This document shows, one piece after another, positions 7,901-15,316 of a stretch of DNA of 64,000 bases. The stretch covers positions 2,232,001 through 2,296,000 of the forward strand of contig NZ_CP134196.1 of assembly GCF_031585635.1 (NCBI RefSeq), given 5' to 3'. The DNA comes from Paraburkholderia sp. FT54 (lineage in GTDB: Bacteria; Pseudomonadota; Gammaproteobacteria; Burkholderiales; Burkholderiaceae). The position numbers and the translations under genes are program-made. Below the pieces are notes generated by a model. It made no database searches. It was not told the DNA's origin and saw only the letters and a program-made list of their open reading frames with translations. Every line of letters begins with the position of its first letter. The first letter of the stretch is position 1.

Positions 7901-8743
7901 ATGACGCAACCCGACGCCTCTTCTTTTTCCGCCTCGCTGGATGAAGGCCTCAGCGGCGCCACGCGAGTGATTTTCATCGTCGGCGATCCGATTGCGCAGG
8001 TACGCTCGCCGTCCGGCGTGACCGCCGCTTTGCGCGCGGCCGGACGCGATGCGCTGGTGGTCCCCGCGCACGTCGCGCCCGCCGATCTGCCCGCGTTTTT
8101 TGCGGGCGTGACACCTATGCGCAACGTCGACGGCGTGATCATTACCGTGCCGCACAAGTTCAGCGCCGCGCAGTATTGCGCCTCGCTCACCGAACAGGCG
8201 AGCTTTCTCGGCGCGGTCAACACGTTGCGCCGCGCGGCGGACGGCAATTGGCATGGCGGCATGTTCGACGGCACCGGCTTCGTCGCGGCGCTCGTCGACG
8301 CCGGTTGCGAACTGCGCGGCAAACGCGCGCTGCTGGTGGGCGCGGGTGGTGCGGGTTCGGCGATTGGACACGCGCTGGTTCAAGGGGGCGCAGCGTCGCT
8401 CGACGTGCGTGATAACGATGCCGAGCGCGCGGCGTCGCTGATCGTCCGGTTGAATGCGCTCGGGCAGGGTCAAGTACACAGTGTGGCCGCTTCCGTGGAC
8501 GTCAATGCATACGACGTGGTCGTCAATGCATCGCCGCTCGGCATGCGCGCGAACGACCCGCTACCTGTCGACGTTTCGCGTTTGCCGGCCACGACATTCG
8601 TCGGCGATGTGGTGACCAAGCCGCCGCTGACGCCGTTGATCGAAGCCGCCCGCGCGCGCGGATGCCCGACGGTGACAGGCACGCAGATGTTCGACCGTGT
8701 GTGCGACCGCATGGTGGCGTTTTTGCTGGCAGCGGATCGGTGA
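7901..8743 (+). CDS. Shikimate dehydrogenase family protein (AroE-like, probably catabolic)
   Basis: A 280-residue AroE-fold protein. It has the N-terminal substrate domain motif GDPIAQVRSP, the catalytic Lys in TVPHKF, the catalytic Asp in MFDGTGFVAAL, and the dinucleotide motif GAGGAGSAIG. Two positions differ from biosynthetic AroE. The first Ser of the SxSP motif is Val (VRSP), and the Gln of the C-terminal M-L-x-x-Q motif is replaced (QMFDRVCD, Val at that place). These are substrate-contact positions, so a different substrate (quinate-like or other hydroxy-cyclohexane acid) or a changed cofactor preference is likely. Its own operator copy and the catabolic neighbours support a degradative rather than aromatic amino acid role. 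Confidence 0.85.
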   Translation: MTQPDASSFSASLDEGLSGATRVIFIVGDPIAQVRSPSGVTAALRAAGRDALVVPAHVAPADLPAFFAGVTPMRNVDGVIITVPHKFSAAQYCASLTEQASFLGAVNTLRRAADGNWHGGMFDGTGFVAALVDAGCELRGKRALLVGAGGAGSAIGHALVQGGAASLDVRDNDAERAASLIVRLNALGQGQVHSVAASVDVNAYDVVVNASPLGMRANDPLPVDVSRLPATTFVGDVVTKPPLTPLIEAARARGCPTVTGTQMFDRVCDRMVAFLLAADR

Positions 8744-8867
8744 ATGGTCTTCGGACGCGACAGCGACCACGGCTTGCGCTGCTACACTGGCGCCACGCCA
8801 ACCTGTAGAAGACACTGCGCCGCGCGACTCGACGCGGCGGGTCTTCTCGTGAATCACGCTCCAACCC

Positions 8868-9491
8868 ATGCTTCGATTCGAAAACCTCAGCAAGCGCTAC
8901 GACGAACGCCTCATCTTCCAGGGATTGCATTACGAAACGGCATCAGGATGCGTCGCGTTAAACGATGAATCCGGCAGCGGCAAGTCGACGTTGCTCGGCA
9001 TCCTCGCGGGCACGATCGAGCCCGATACCGGCGAGGTGTGGCTCGGCGGCCATTCGCTGCGCGGCGCACCGCTCGCCGCGCAATCCGTGCTCACCTACGT
9101 GCCCGAAGACTGCATGCCCTATCCGGATCAGACCGGTCGCGAGTATCTGAACAATGTGGCATCGGCGAGAAAGACCGCAGTGACCGGCACCACGCTGGAC
9201 CTCGCGGACCGTTTCGGCCTCACGCCGCATCTCGACAAACGTTTCGAACAGATGTCGTTCGGCACGCGCAAGAAGTTTTTCCTGACGGCAGCCGTGCTCG
9301 GCGAGACCCAGGTCCTGATCGCGGACGAACCGGTCGGCGGACTCGATGCCGCCGCGCGCGCCGTGCTGGTCGATCTGTTCAAGACACTGGCACAAACACG
9401 CACGGTGTTTTTCTCGAGCTACGACGAGGTATTCACAGAGGCGTGCGAGGCGCGCAGCGTCAATTTCGCCGACTTGGGAAGGTACGGCTAA
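8868..9491 (+). CDS. ABC transporter ATP-binding protein, orphan with atypical P-loop
   Basis: A 207-residue single nucleotide-binding domain. The Walker A region reads NDESGSGKST, keeping GKST but lacking the first Gly of GxxxxGKS. The signature is MSFGTRKK in place of LSGGQ. Walker B is intact (VLIADEPVGGLDA). The switch-His position reads SSYDE, without a clear His. No permease or binding protein gene is adjacent. The signature variant resembles ABC-2/drug-export ATPases, but the missing Gly and His leave doubt about ATPase activity. It converges on the oxidoreductase gene ending at 9590. Confidence 0.75.
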   Translation: MLRFENLSKRYDERLIFQGLHYETASGCVALNDESGSGKSTLLGILAGTIEPDTGEVWLGGHSLRGAPLAAQSVLTYVPEDCMPYPDQTGREYLNNVASARKTAVTGTTLDLADRFGLTPHLDKRFEQMSFGTRKKFFLTAAVLGETQVLIADEPVGGLDAAARAVLVDLFKTLAQTRTVFFSSYDEVFTEACEARSVNFADLGRYG

Positions 9492-9589
9492 AACGCACCT
9501 GCCACGCTCCTGCGCGCGACTGGCGTATCGCGCCGCAAACAGCGCGGGCGAAACCGGCAACCCGGATTTCGCTCGCGCCTGCGAACCGC

Positions 9590-10597
9590 TTAAACCGCCA
9601 CGCAAATCTTCCCGAAGTGAGCACCGGATTCCTCGTGCGCGAACGCCTCGCCGAGCTTCTCCAGATCGAACGTGCTGTCGATCACCGGCTTGATGCCGGT
9701 CACTTCAAGCGCCCGGATCATATCGAGCTGATCCTGCCGGCTGCCGACGATCAAGCCTTGCAAGCGCTGCTGCCTCGCCATCAGCGCCGCGGTGGGCACC
9801 GGTCCTGCCCGGCCGGTCAACACGCCGATCAGCGCGATATGACCGCCGATCCGGCACGCGGTGATCGACTGCGGCAAAGTCCCCGGACCGCCCACTTCGA
9901 TCACATGATCGACACCTCGGCCGCCGGTCAGCGAGCGGACCTGCTTGCCCCATTCCGGATTCTCGCGATAGTTGATCGTATGGTCGGCGCCCAACTCGCG
10001 AAGCCTGGCGAGCTTCGCATCCGACGAAGACGTGGCGATCACCGACGCGCCCATCGCTTTGGCCATCTGCAACGCAAAGATCGACACGCCGCCGGTGCCG
10101 AGCACTAGCACCGTTTCGCCGGCCTTCAACTGGCCGTCCACGACGAGCGCGCGCCATGCGGTCAGCCCGGCTGTGGTCAAGGTTGCGGACTCGGCGTGGC
10201 CATAGCCGCGCGGCGCATGCGTGAAGTAGTGGCTCGGCAGCACGACCGCTTCGCGTGCATAGCCGTCGACGCCGTCGCCCGGTGTGGTCTTGAAATCGGC
10301 GATGGCGGGCGGGCCGTTTTCCCAGAACGGGAAGAAGCACGACACCACGTGATCGCCCGCCTTGAATTCCGAAACGCCGGCGCCCACGGCTTCGACCACG
10401 CCCGCGCCATCTGCCATCGGAATCCGTCCTGCTTCAGCCGGCAGATTGCCGCTCACCACGCCGTAGTCGTGAAAGTTCAAGGAGTTCGCGTGAATGCGCA
10501 CGCGGATCTGGCCCGCCGAGGGTTGACCGGGGTCGGCGATATCGACGACCTGGAGGTTGGCCACGGTGGCGGGCGAACCGATTTTGACGGCTTTCAT
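9590..10597 (-). CDS. Zinc-type alcohol dehydrogenase-like (MDR) oxidoreductase
   Basis: A 335-residue medium-chain dehydrogenase/reductase. The N-terminal GroES-like domain includes NSLNFHDYGVVSGNLP and VEAVGAGVSEFKAGDHV. The Rossmann domain has LGTGGVSIFALQMA, and the C-terminal region DHVIEVGGPGTL is typical. Classical catalytic zinc ligands (a Cys then GHE) are not evident, so it may be a zinc-free quinone-reductase-like member using NAD(P)H. The ATG at 10597 is preceded by AGAGGAG; the upstream 24 codons of open frame are rejected on that basis. It appears monocistronic; substrate unknown. Confidence 0.85.
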   Translation of the reverse strand: MKAVKIGSPATVANLQVVDIADPGQPSAGQIRVRIHANSLNFHDYGVVSGNLPAEAGRIPMADGAGVVEAVGAGVSEFKAGDHVVSCFFPFWENGPPAIADFKTTPGDGVDGYAREAVVLPSHYFTHAPRGYGHAESATLTTAGLTAWRALVVDGQLKAGETVLVLGTGGVSIFALQMAKAMGASVIATSSSDAKLARLRELGADHTINYRENPEWGKQVRSLTGGRGVDHVIEVGGPGTLPQSITACRIGGHIALIGVLTGRAGPVPTAALMARQQRLQGLIVGSRQDQLDMIRALEVTGIKPVIDSTFDLEKLGEAFAHEESGAHFGKICVAV

Positions 10598-10800
10598 GCT
10601 TTCACTCCTCTGTGAGTTGCGCCGGCGCCTGACGCGTCGCGGCGAAATGCTCGCAAAAGAATACCGCATGCCTGCTCAGCGCGTCGCCGGATGCGCACAC
10701 GTTGGCGCAGGCGAAACACTCGCTGAGAGTTCACTGTGAATGTGGCAAGTCCCTTCACGACGCCCGTGCAAGACACGGGGCGGTCGCGCGGGTTATGCAT

Positions 10801-11115
10801 TCATTTGACGGTCTGAATGACTTCGAAGCCTTCGAATTCCGGATGCCCCAGATAGAGCACCCGGTTGTCGCCGCCTGCGCTGCGATGCGCGGCGCGAAAG
10901 GCGTCGGATTTCGTCCACGCCTCGAAGGACGCGTAGTCCTTCCAGATGGTATGGCTGGAATAGAGAACGTGATCGTCTTTCTGCGGACCCTTCAGCAGAT
11001 GAAATTCCACGAAACCCGGCACCTCTTTCAAGTGCGTATCACGCGTGGTCCAAAGATGTTCGAAAGCGGCTTCGGATCCGGGCGTCACTTTGAAACGGTT
11101 CATGGCAATGTACAT
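10801..11115 (-). CDS. Antibiotic biosynthesis monooxygenase / IsdG-like heme-degrading protein
   Basis: A 104-residue ABM-fold protein (dimeric alpha-beta barrel). Asn6, Trp67 and His77 fall almost exactly at the positions of the IsdG/IsdI heme-oxygenase triad (Asn6/7, Trp66/67, His76/77), within MNRFKV and FEAWTKSDAFRAAH. That supports a heme-degrading or heme-binding role, although no heme uptake genes are adjacent. A strong AAGGAGG lies 8 bp before the ATG. Other ABM proteins act on quinones, so biochemical proof is needed. Confidence 0.8.
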   Translation of the reverse strand: MYIAMNRFKVTPGSEAAFEHLWTTRDTHLKEVPGFVEFHLLKGPQKDDHVLYSSHTIWKDYASFEAWTKSDAFRAAHRSAGGDNRVLYLGHPEFEGFEVIQTVK

Positions 11116-11145
11116 GCTGAAGGCCTCCTTGCAGTCACGATGTAT

Positions 11146-11192
11146 CTGACGGATTGCCGGAGTCGAACGACCCGTTCCGGCAAACCCGTCAG
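11146..11192. repeat. Imperfect inverted repeat between two genes
   Basis: Arms of about 16 bp (CTGACGG-A-TTGCCGGA and its near-complement ending CCCGTCAG) surround a 14-bp loop. It lies just upstream of the IsdG-like gene's ribosome site and downstream of the glycosyltransferase stop at 11276. There is no T-tract on the minus strand, so it is not a clear intrinsic terminator. It could be an operator or an RNA leader structure for the IsdG-like gene. Confidence 0.5.
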
Positions 11193-11275
11193 GCGGCCTT
11201 TCATTATATGCGCGCCATTCTTCCTACCGATGTCACGACTGCAGGACGGCTCTGGCGCCCCCAACCCGTCCGCGT

Positions 11276-12235
11276 TCAGGCCGCTTTGTCCTGCGCCGCC
11301 TGTTCGAGCCATAACCGGCTGTCGGGAAACCAGAATGCGTCCGGCCGCGGCGGCGACACGAGCTTCACCGGCAGCGACGGATTGAATATTCTGGACCATG
11401 CCGACAGATACGACGGCGTCTTCACCAGATACCCGCAGCGGGACAACAGCAGACTGGAGACCAGCGCCTCGCGGCCGATTTCAAGCCCCGGATAGCCGCT
11501 GAAATGAACCGGCGTATTACCGTTCGCGAGCAGTTTCGCGGGCGCCACTTTGACCGGCTTGCGAAACGGCCAGGCGACGAAAAAGTCCAGAAACGCCTGC
11601 TCGTCGCTAGAAACGAAAACGTTGCTCAGGTGCGGGTTTTCGGCGAGCGTCGTTTCTACGTGGCGACAGAAATCGCCCCATGAAACGGGGATGGCTTCCA
11701 GCGACTTGTCCGTGCCTCTGAAATGCGCGCCGAGTGTCGACGTGCCGATCTCGAGCTTCCGGCAGATTGCTTCGACTTCATCGCCGATGTGACCGGCTGG
11801 CCGGTAATGTGCGGAGAAGAGCTCGCTGGCGCTCCTGAGTTGAAGCCGAGCCTCGTAGCGTTGACGAAACCCCAACTGGACCAGGTCGCGAACCGTCGAC
11901 CTTCTCACCTTGTGCGTGAGCGGCGCGGTGGCCTTGCCTTTCACGGACTCAAAGAAGCACGAGAACCAGTCGATCGTTCCCGCAGGGTCTCCGTAGAGCC
12001 CGCCGCGAGCACTGATGCACGGCCTCAGACACTTCTCGTCGCAGTACATCAGAATAAACAGGACCATCTGCATCACGGAGAAAAAACCGGAGTTCTCCTG
12101 AATTTCGATGGCAAAGATGCCCCTGTTCAATCGTTGCGTGGCATGAAGCGAAATGCGACGTGGTGTGGCTACGGAATGCTTGAACCCCTCGCTGCGTCGG
12201 ATTTGTTTCGCCCGATCGACTACCTTTCTCAGCAT
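11276..12235 (-). CDS. NodZ/FUT8-like alpha-1,6-fucosyltransferase-fold glycosyltransferase
   Basis: A 319-residue soluble protein. Mid-protein it has GAHFRGTDKS, resembling the H-x-R-x-TDK nucleotide-sugar motif of GT23/NodZ/O-fucosyltransferase proteins. NVFVSSDEQAFLDFF, resembling the downstream donor-binding motif, and a C-terminal YLSAWSRIFNP segment follow. It has no signal peptide. The gene and its 5' flank are less GC-rich than their neighbours, and no other sugar-nucleotide or capsule genes are present, suggesting a transferred singleton. Donor and acceptor cannot be deduced. Confidence 0.65.
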   Translation of the reverse strand: MLRKVVDRAKQIRRSEGFKHSVATPRRISLHATQRLNRGIFAIEIQENSGFFSVMQMVLFILMYCDEKCLRPCISARGGLYGDPAGTIDWFSCFFESVKGKATAPLTHKVRRSTVRDLVQLGFRQRYEARLQLRSASELFSAHYRPAGHIGDEVEAICRKLEIGTSTLGAHFRGTDKSLEAIPVSWGDFCRHVETTLAENPHLSNVFVSSDEQAFLDFFVAWPFRKPVKVAPAKLLANGNTPVHFSGYPGLEIGREALVSSLLLSRCGYLVKTPSYLSAWSRIFNPSLPVKLVSPPRPDAFWFPDSRLWLEQAAQDKAA

Positions 12236-12592
12236 GCCCGGCTCCTAATGGAATCTAGGTATTTTTAACTTCGCACGCGTCTGTGTACCGTTAAGTTCAC
12301 GACGCCCGAGCATAACATCCCAAAAGCGCGGGTCGAGTAACTTCCACTTGTCTTGGTGAGCTAGCGCACAGAGGATCGGTAAGACTTCCCTCGAGTTGCG
12401 CCGCTTGCACGACGCGAGCGAAGCCATGCAACGTCGAGTCGCAAACCTCGCAAAGTAATGGTTTATCCGGGTGCCTCGTCGCGCGAGAAAGCTATAGGCA
12501 GACAACCCGCAAGCGCTGGCTACTCTCGCTTATCTCACACTCTCCCACGTTAAATACGAGCCGCACGGCGAACCTGCCGCCGCTGAAATCAA
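12236..12592. other. AT-richer intergenic stretch without a convincing gene
   Basis: This 357-bp stretch upstream of the glycosyltransferase is more AT-rich than most of the window. An 86-codon minus-strand frame (12245-12505) starts with TTG, is Arg-rich with scattered Cys and matches no family I recognise, so it is left out as a gene. The promoter of the glycosyltransferase should be here but no clear boxes were seen. Confidence 0.5.
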
Positions 12593-12790
12593 CTATCCGG
12601 CAGCTTGCTGCATGCGCACGGCGAGTTCGGCGCTGGCCTCGGCCGACTCCTTCACCTGCTCCGCATAGACCGCCGATTACCTGGCCGCAACTGCGCTGAT
12701 ATAGGCGCGCCGGGCATCGGCGGCGACCTCGAGCATGGCGTTTGCGGCCAGCAAACGGCCAGCCACAAAAACATGCTTGACCTTACCGCC
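12593..12790 (-). pseudogene. Remnant of a TolC-family (CusC/CzcC-like) efflux outer-membrane gene
   Basis: Minus-strand reading gives LLAANAMLEVAADARRAY, an in-frame TAA at 12679-12677, then YAEQVKESAEASAELA and a stop at 12595-12593. The heptad-rich alternation of AADARRAY and AEQVKESAEASAEL resembles the alpha-barrel helices of TolC-like metal-efflux channels. Only about 65 codons remain, with an internal stop and no start or beta-barrel, so it is a fossil. It sits directly beside a copper-chaperone-like gene and DUF305, as expected for a degraded metal-efflux locus. Confidence 0.5.
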
Positions 12791-12837
12791 GTGGGAAGGT
12801 CCACGCTGGAGTCATGATTTCTCATTGGAGGTAGGAA

Positions 12838-13035
12838 ATGGAATTTGCCATACCGGATATGTCGTGCGGCGGTTGCGCTAACGCCATCACGCGTGCGGTC
12901 ACGAGTCTCGACCCTGCAGCGAAGCTCGAAGTCGATGTCCCCGCTAAAATCGTCAAGCTCACGTCGACGCTGGCGCCCGAGCAACTCATCCAGGCTATCG
13001 AGGCAGCGGGTTTTCATCCGTCGCTGAGAGCCTGA
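12838..13035 (+). CDS. Heavy-metal-associated (HMA) domain protein, CopZ-like copper chaperone
   Basis: A 65-residue single ferredoxin-like HMA domain. The metal-binding motif MSCGGCANA provides Cys-x2-Cys near residue 10 for Cu(I) or a similar soft metal, and the family's C-terminal IEAAGFHPSL is present. GGAGGTAGGAA precedes the ATG. It is followed about 100 bp later by DUF305, a common partner in copper resistance loci. No P-type ATPase remains nearby. Confidence 0.9.
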   Translation: MEFAIPDMSCGGCANAITRAVTSLDPAAKLEVDVPAKIVKLTSTLAPEQLIQAIEAAGFHPSLRA

Positions 13036-13137
13036 TAGCCTGATCGGATCGCCACCGGAAAGCAGCGCGCAACAGTCCGCCTCCGCTTCCCGGCATCAGC
13101 ATCGTTCGAGACAACCTTCTCCCAACGGAAACTCACC

Positions 13138-13539
13138 ATGAATAAACTTCGCGCCTTTCGTGCCCTTTGCCTGTTCGGCGGCTTTGCCTTTGCTGTCGCG
13201 GTCGTTCCCGTCCACGCCCAGCAACCGGCCGCCATGCCCGGCATGGCCATGTCTGGCTCCGCGGGCGCCGGTGCCGGTTCAGATGACGCGACGCAAGCGT
13301 TCAAGGCCGCCGACGACAAGATGATGCAAGACATGAGTGCAGACTACACGGGCAATGCCGACAAGGACTTTGTCGCCCACATGATTCCGCATCATCAAGG
13401 GGCGATTGAAATGGCGCAGGTCGAGTTGAAGTACGGCAAGGACCCGGAGTTGAAACGGCTGGCCAGGAACATCATCAAGGCGCAGCATGAGGAGATCGCG
13501 TTCATGAAAAGCTGGCAGGCCAAACATGGGGCGAAGTGA
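13138..13539 (+). CDS. DUF305 exported metal-associated protein
   Basis: A 133-residue protein with a signal peptide cleaved near AVAVVPVHAQQ, then a Met/Ala-rich linker (MPGMAMSGSAGAG) and the DUF305 core. DFVAHMIPHHQGAIEMAQ and QHEEIAFMKSWQ are the characteristic His/Met motifs. DUF305 proteins are periplasmic, often occur with copper-handling genes, and probably bind metal through these His and Met residues. It follows the HMA gene with about 100 bp between and may share its transcript. Confidence 0.88.
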   Translation: MNKLRAFRALCLFGGFAFAVAVVPVHAQQPAAMPGMAMSGSAGAGAGSDDATQAFKAADDKMMQDMSADYTGNADKDFVAHMIPHHQGAIEMAQVELKYGKDPELKRLARNIIKAQHEEIAFMKSWQAKHGAK

Positions 13540-13571
13540 GGGCGCGGCGGCGCGAATCGAAGGAGACCAAC

Positions 13572-13964
13572 ATGACCGACACTCAGCGGCTCAATTACCT
13601 ACGGATCGCGCTGGTATTGGTGGGCATCACGTCCATTGGACTTTATCCGCTGATGATCGTCTGGCCAGACGGTTGGGTCTGGCATACCGGACATTCGGAA
13701 TATCCCCTGATGATTGTGGGCATGTACGCCACGCTGGGAGTGTTCCTGATTTTTGCGGCCCTGAATCCGCTCGCTCATCTCAGTCTTATCTGGTTCGCGG
13801 TGTGGTCGAGCGTGGTGCATGGCGGGATCATGGCCGGCCAGGCCCTGATGAATACCCCGTACCGCGGCCATCTTCGCGGGGACGTGCCGGCGCTTTTGCT
13901 CGCGGCGCTCGTTTTAGGGCTTCTCACTCCCCGTGGCGACAAAGCCAGATTTCTACGTGAGTAA
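13572..13964 (+). CDS. DUF6632-like small membrane protein
   Basis: A 130-residue integral membrane protein with about four hydrophobic segments. Landmarks are YLRIALVLVGITSIGLYPLM, WVWHTGHSEYPLMIVGMYATLG and a LSLIWFAVWSSVVHGGIMA segment. This pattern fits the DUF6632 family of unknown function. The ATG at 13572 is preceded by AGGAG at 13561, so the longer frame from 13536 is not used. It starts 32 bp after the DUF305 stop and is probably co-transcribed. Confidence 0.75.
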   Translation: MTDTQRLNYLRIALVLVGITSIGLYPLMIVWPDGWVWHTGHSEYPLMIVGMYATLGVFLIFAALNPLAHLSLIWFAVWSSVVHGGIMAGQALMNTPYRGHLRGDVPALLLAALVLGLLTPRGDKARFLRE

Positions 13965-14045
13965 CGCTAATTTCGGTTTCAGGCCGCTTCGCCTGCGCGC
14001 GACGAGCGCAATGTTTCACACCGCCGTCGCGTCCAGGCACCTCTA

Positions 14046-15083
14046 TCATCGAGCGCCCCCGTCCACGCTGCCCGCCGCCACGGCGGCAGCACCAGCAGAA
14101 ACACCAGCCATCTCGCCCCGGCTCCTGCGCCATCCCGCCGGCGGCATCCCGAACTCGCGCTTGAAAGCCCGATTGAACGCCGCCTCCGACTCATACCCCA
14201 CCTGATCCGCCACCGCCGCCAGCGACTTCGTGCCGCCACGCAACTCCTGCGCGGCGATCTGCAAACGCCAATGCGCGAGATACTGCATAGGCGGCTGACC
14301 GAGCAACTGGGTAAACCGTTGCGCCAGCGCGGACCGTGACAAACCCGCTTTGCGCGCCAGTTCATCGACTGTCCATCCATGCGCCGGCTGCGCATGCATC
14401 AGCGCCAGCGCACGACCGACGAACCGGTCCCCCACGCCCGCCAGCCAGCCCTTCCGATCGGACGGCAGCGCGTCGATGCAACGCCGCACCGCCTCCACGA
14501 ACAGCAGTTCCGACAGACGCGCGAGAACGATCGCGCTGCCCACGCGCCATTCCGCCGCCTCGGCCGCCGCGAACCGTAACGACGATTCGAGCCACGCGGA
14601 CTGCGGGTCGTTGCGCATGTCGACCTTGAAGATGCGCGGCAACGCGGACAGCACCGGGTTGCTCAACGTGTCGTCGCAGGCGAGAAAGCCGCATACCAGA
14701 CGCGTGCGGTCTCCACCGCCGCCGTAGCGAAGCGCCATCAACTGTCCCGGTGTATTCCGCATCTGACTCTCGAGCAGTTCGCCAGTGGGTCCGGGCTTGA
14801 TGTCGAGCGAACTGCCGAGCAGATGCGCTTCGCCTTGCGGCACGACGAGCAGTTCGCCGGCAGAGACGTAAATGGCGGACTCAGGGTCGCCCGGGAGCGC
14901 GGCCCAGCAGCCTCCCTCGGTAATCAGATGGTAGGAAACGATGCGTTCGGCCGGCGGAAGGAAGCTGCCGCACAGCGCTGCGTCCGCCTGGCCGTACAAA
15001 CACCAGGGCGCAGTGAAGTCGCCGTTTAGATACACCGCACCACCAAGGCGAACCAGGCGGAGGACGTCGGAGAGCGCATCCAT
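14046..15083 (-). CDS. AraC family transcriptional regulator with N-terminal cupin domain
   Basis: A 345-residue regulator. The N-terminal half (to about residue 200) is the cupin-type ligand domain, beginning MDALSDVLRLVRLGGAVYLNG. The C-terminal half has two helix-turn-helix units (WTVDELARKAGLSRSALAQRF and SLAAVADQVGYESEAAFNRA) with the usual FGMPPAGWRR ending. The ATG at 15083 matches the usual family N-terminus better than 15137. It is divergent from the methyltransferase at 15317 and probably controls it. The low-complexity Ala/Gly-rich C-terminal tail is unusual. Confidence 0.88.
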   Translation of the reverse strand: MDALSDVLRLVRLGGAVYLNGDFTAPWCLYGQADAALCGSFLPPAERIVSYHLITEGGCWAALPGDPESAIYVSAGELLVVPQGEAHLLGSSLDIKPGPTGELLESQMRNTPGQLMALRYGGGGDRTRLVCGFLACDDTLSNPVLSALPRIFKVDMRNDPQSAWLESSLRFAAAEAAEWRVGSAIVLARLSELLFVEAVRRCIDALPSDRKGWLAGVGDRFVGRALALMHAQPAHGWTVDELARKAGLSRSALAQRFTQLLGQPPMQYLAHWRLQIAAQELRGGTKSLAAVADQVGYESEAAFNRAFKREFGMPPAGWRRSRGEMAGVSAGAAAVAAGSVDGGAR

Positions 15084-15232
15084 TATGGGGTCCAGGAACT
15101 TCGGCGTCCTGCGCAAAAGATCTGGACGCCTGGTCATTCATCGATTCAACAGCCGCACTGATACTAGCATCCATGCGAATCCCTTACAACAATGTTAAGG
15201 AATCTTGAATGAATCGAATACTTAACCTCAAT

Positions 15233-15258
15233 TAAGGAGGCACCACATGAATTCATAG
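15233..15258 (+). other. Strong Shine-Dalgarno followed by a three-codon reading frame
   Basis: AAGGAGG at 15235-15241 sits 6 bp before ATG-AAT-TCA-TAG, encoding Met-Asn-Ser, about 70 bp upstream of the methyltransferase start. It may be a minimal leader peptide affecting downstream translation, or a residue of a deleted gene start. No larger frame follows. Confidence 0.3.
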
Positions 15259-15316
15259 GTCGCCAGCGCAATAACACCAGCGTGCATCGCACAACTTTTT
15301 TCTCAGGAGCATCTCC

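Noticed and set aside
12245..12505. 86-codon minus-strand frame upstream of the glycosyltransferase
   Set aside because: TTG start without a ribosome site, Arg-rich, no family resemblance. It could be a small gene or a fragment, but nothing supports it.
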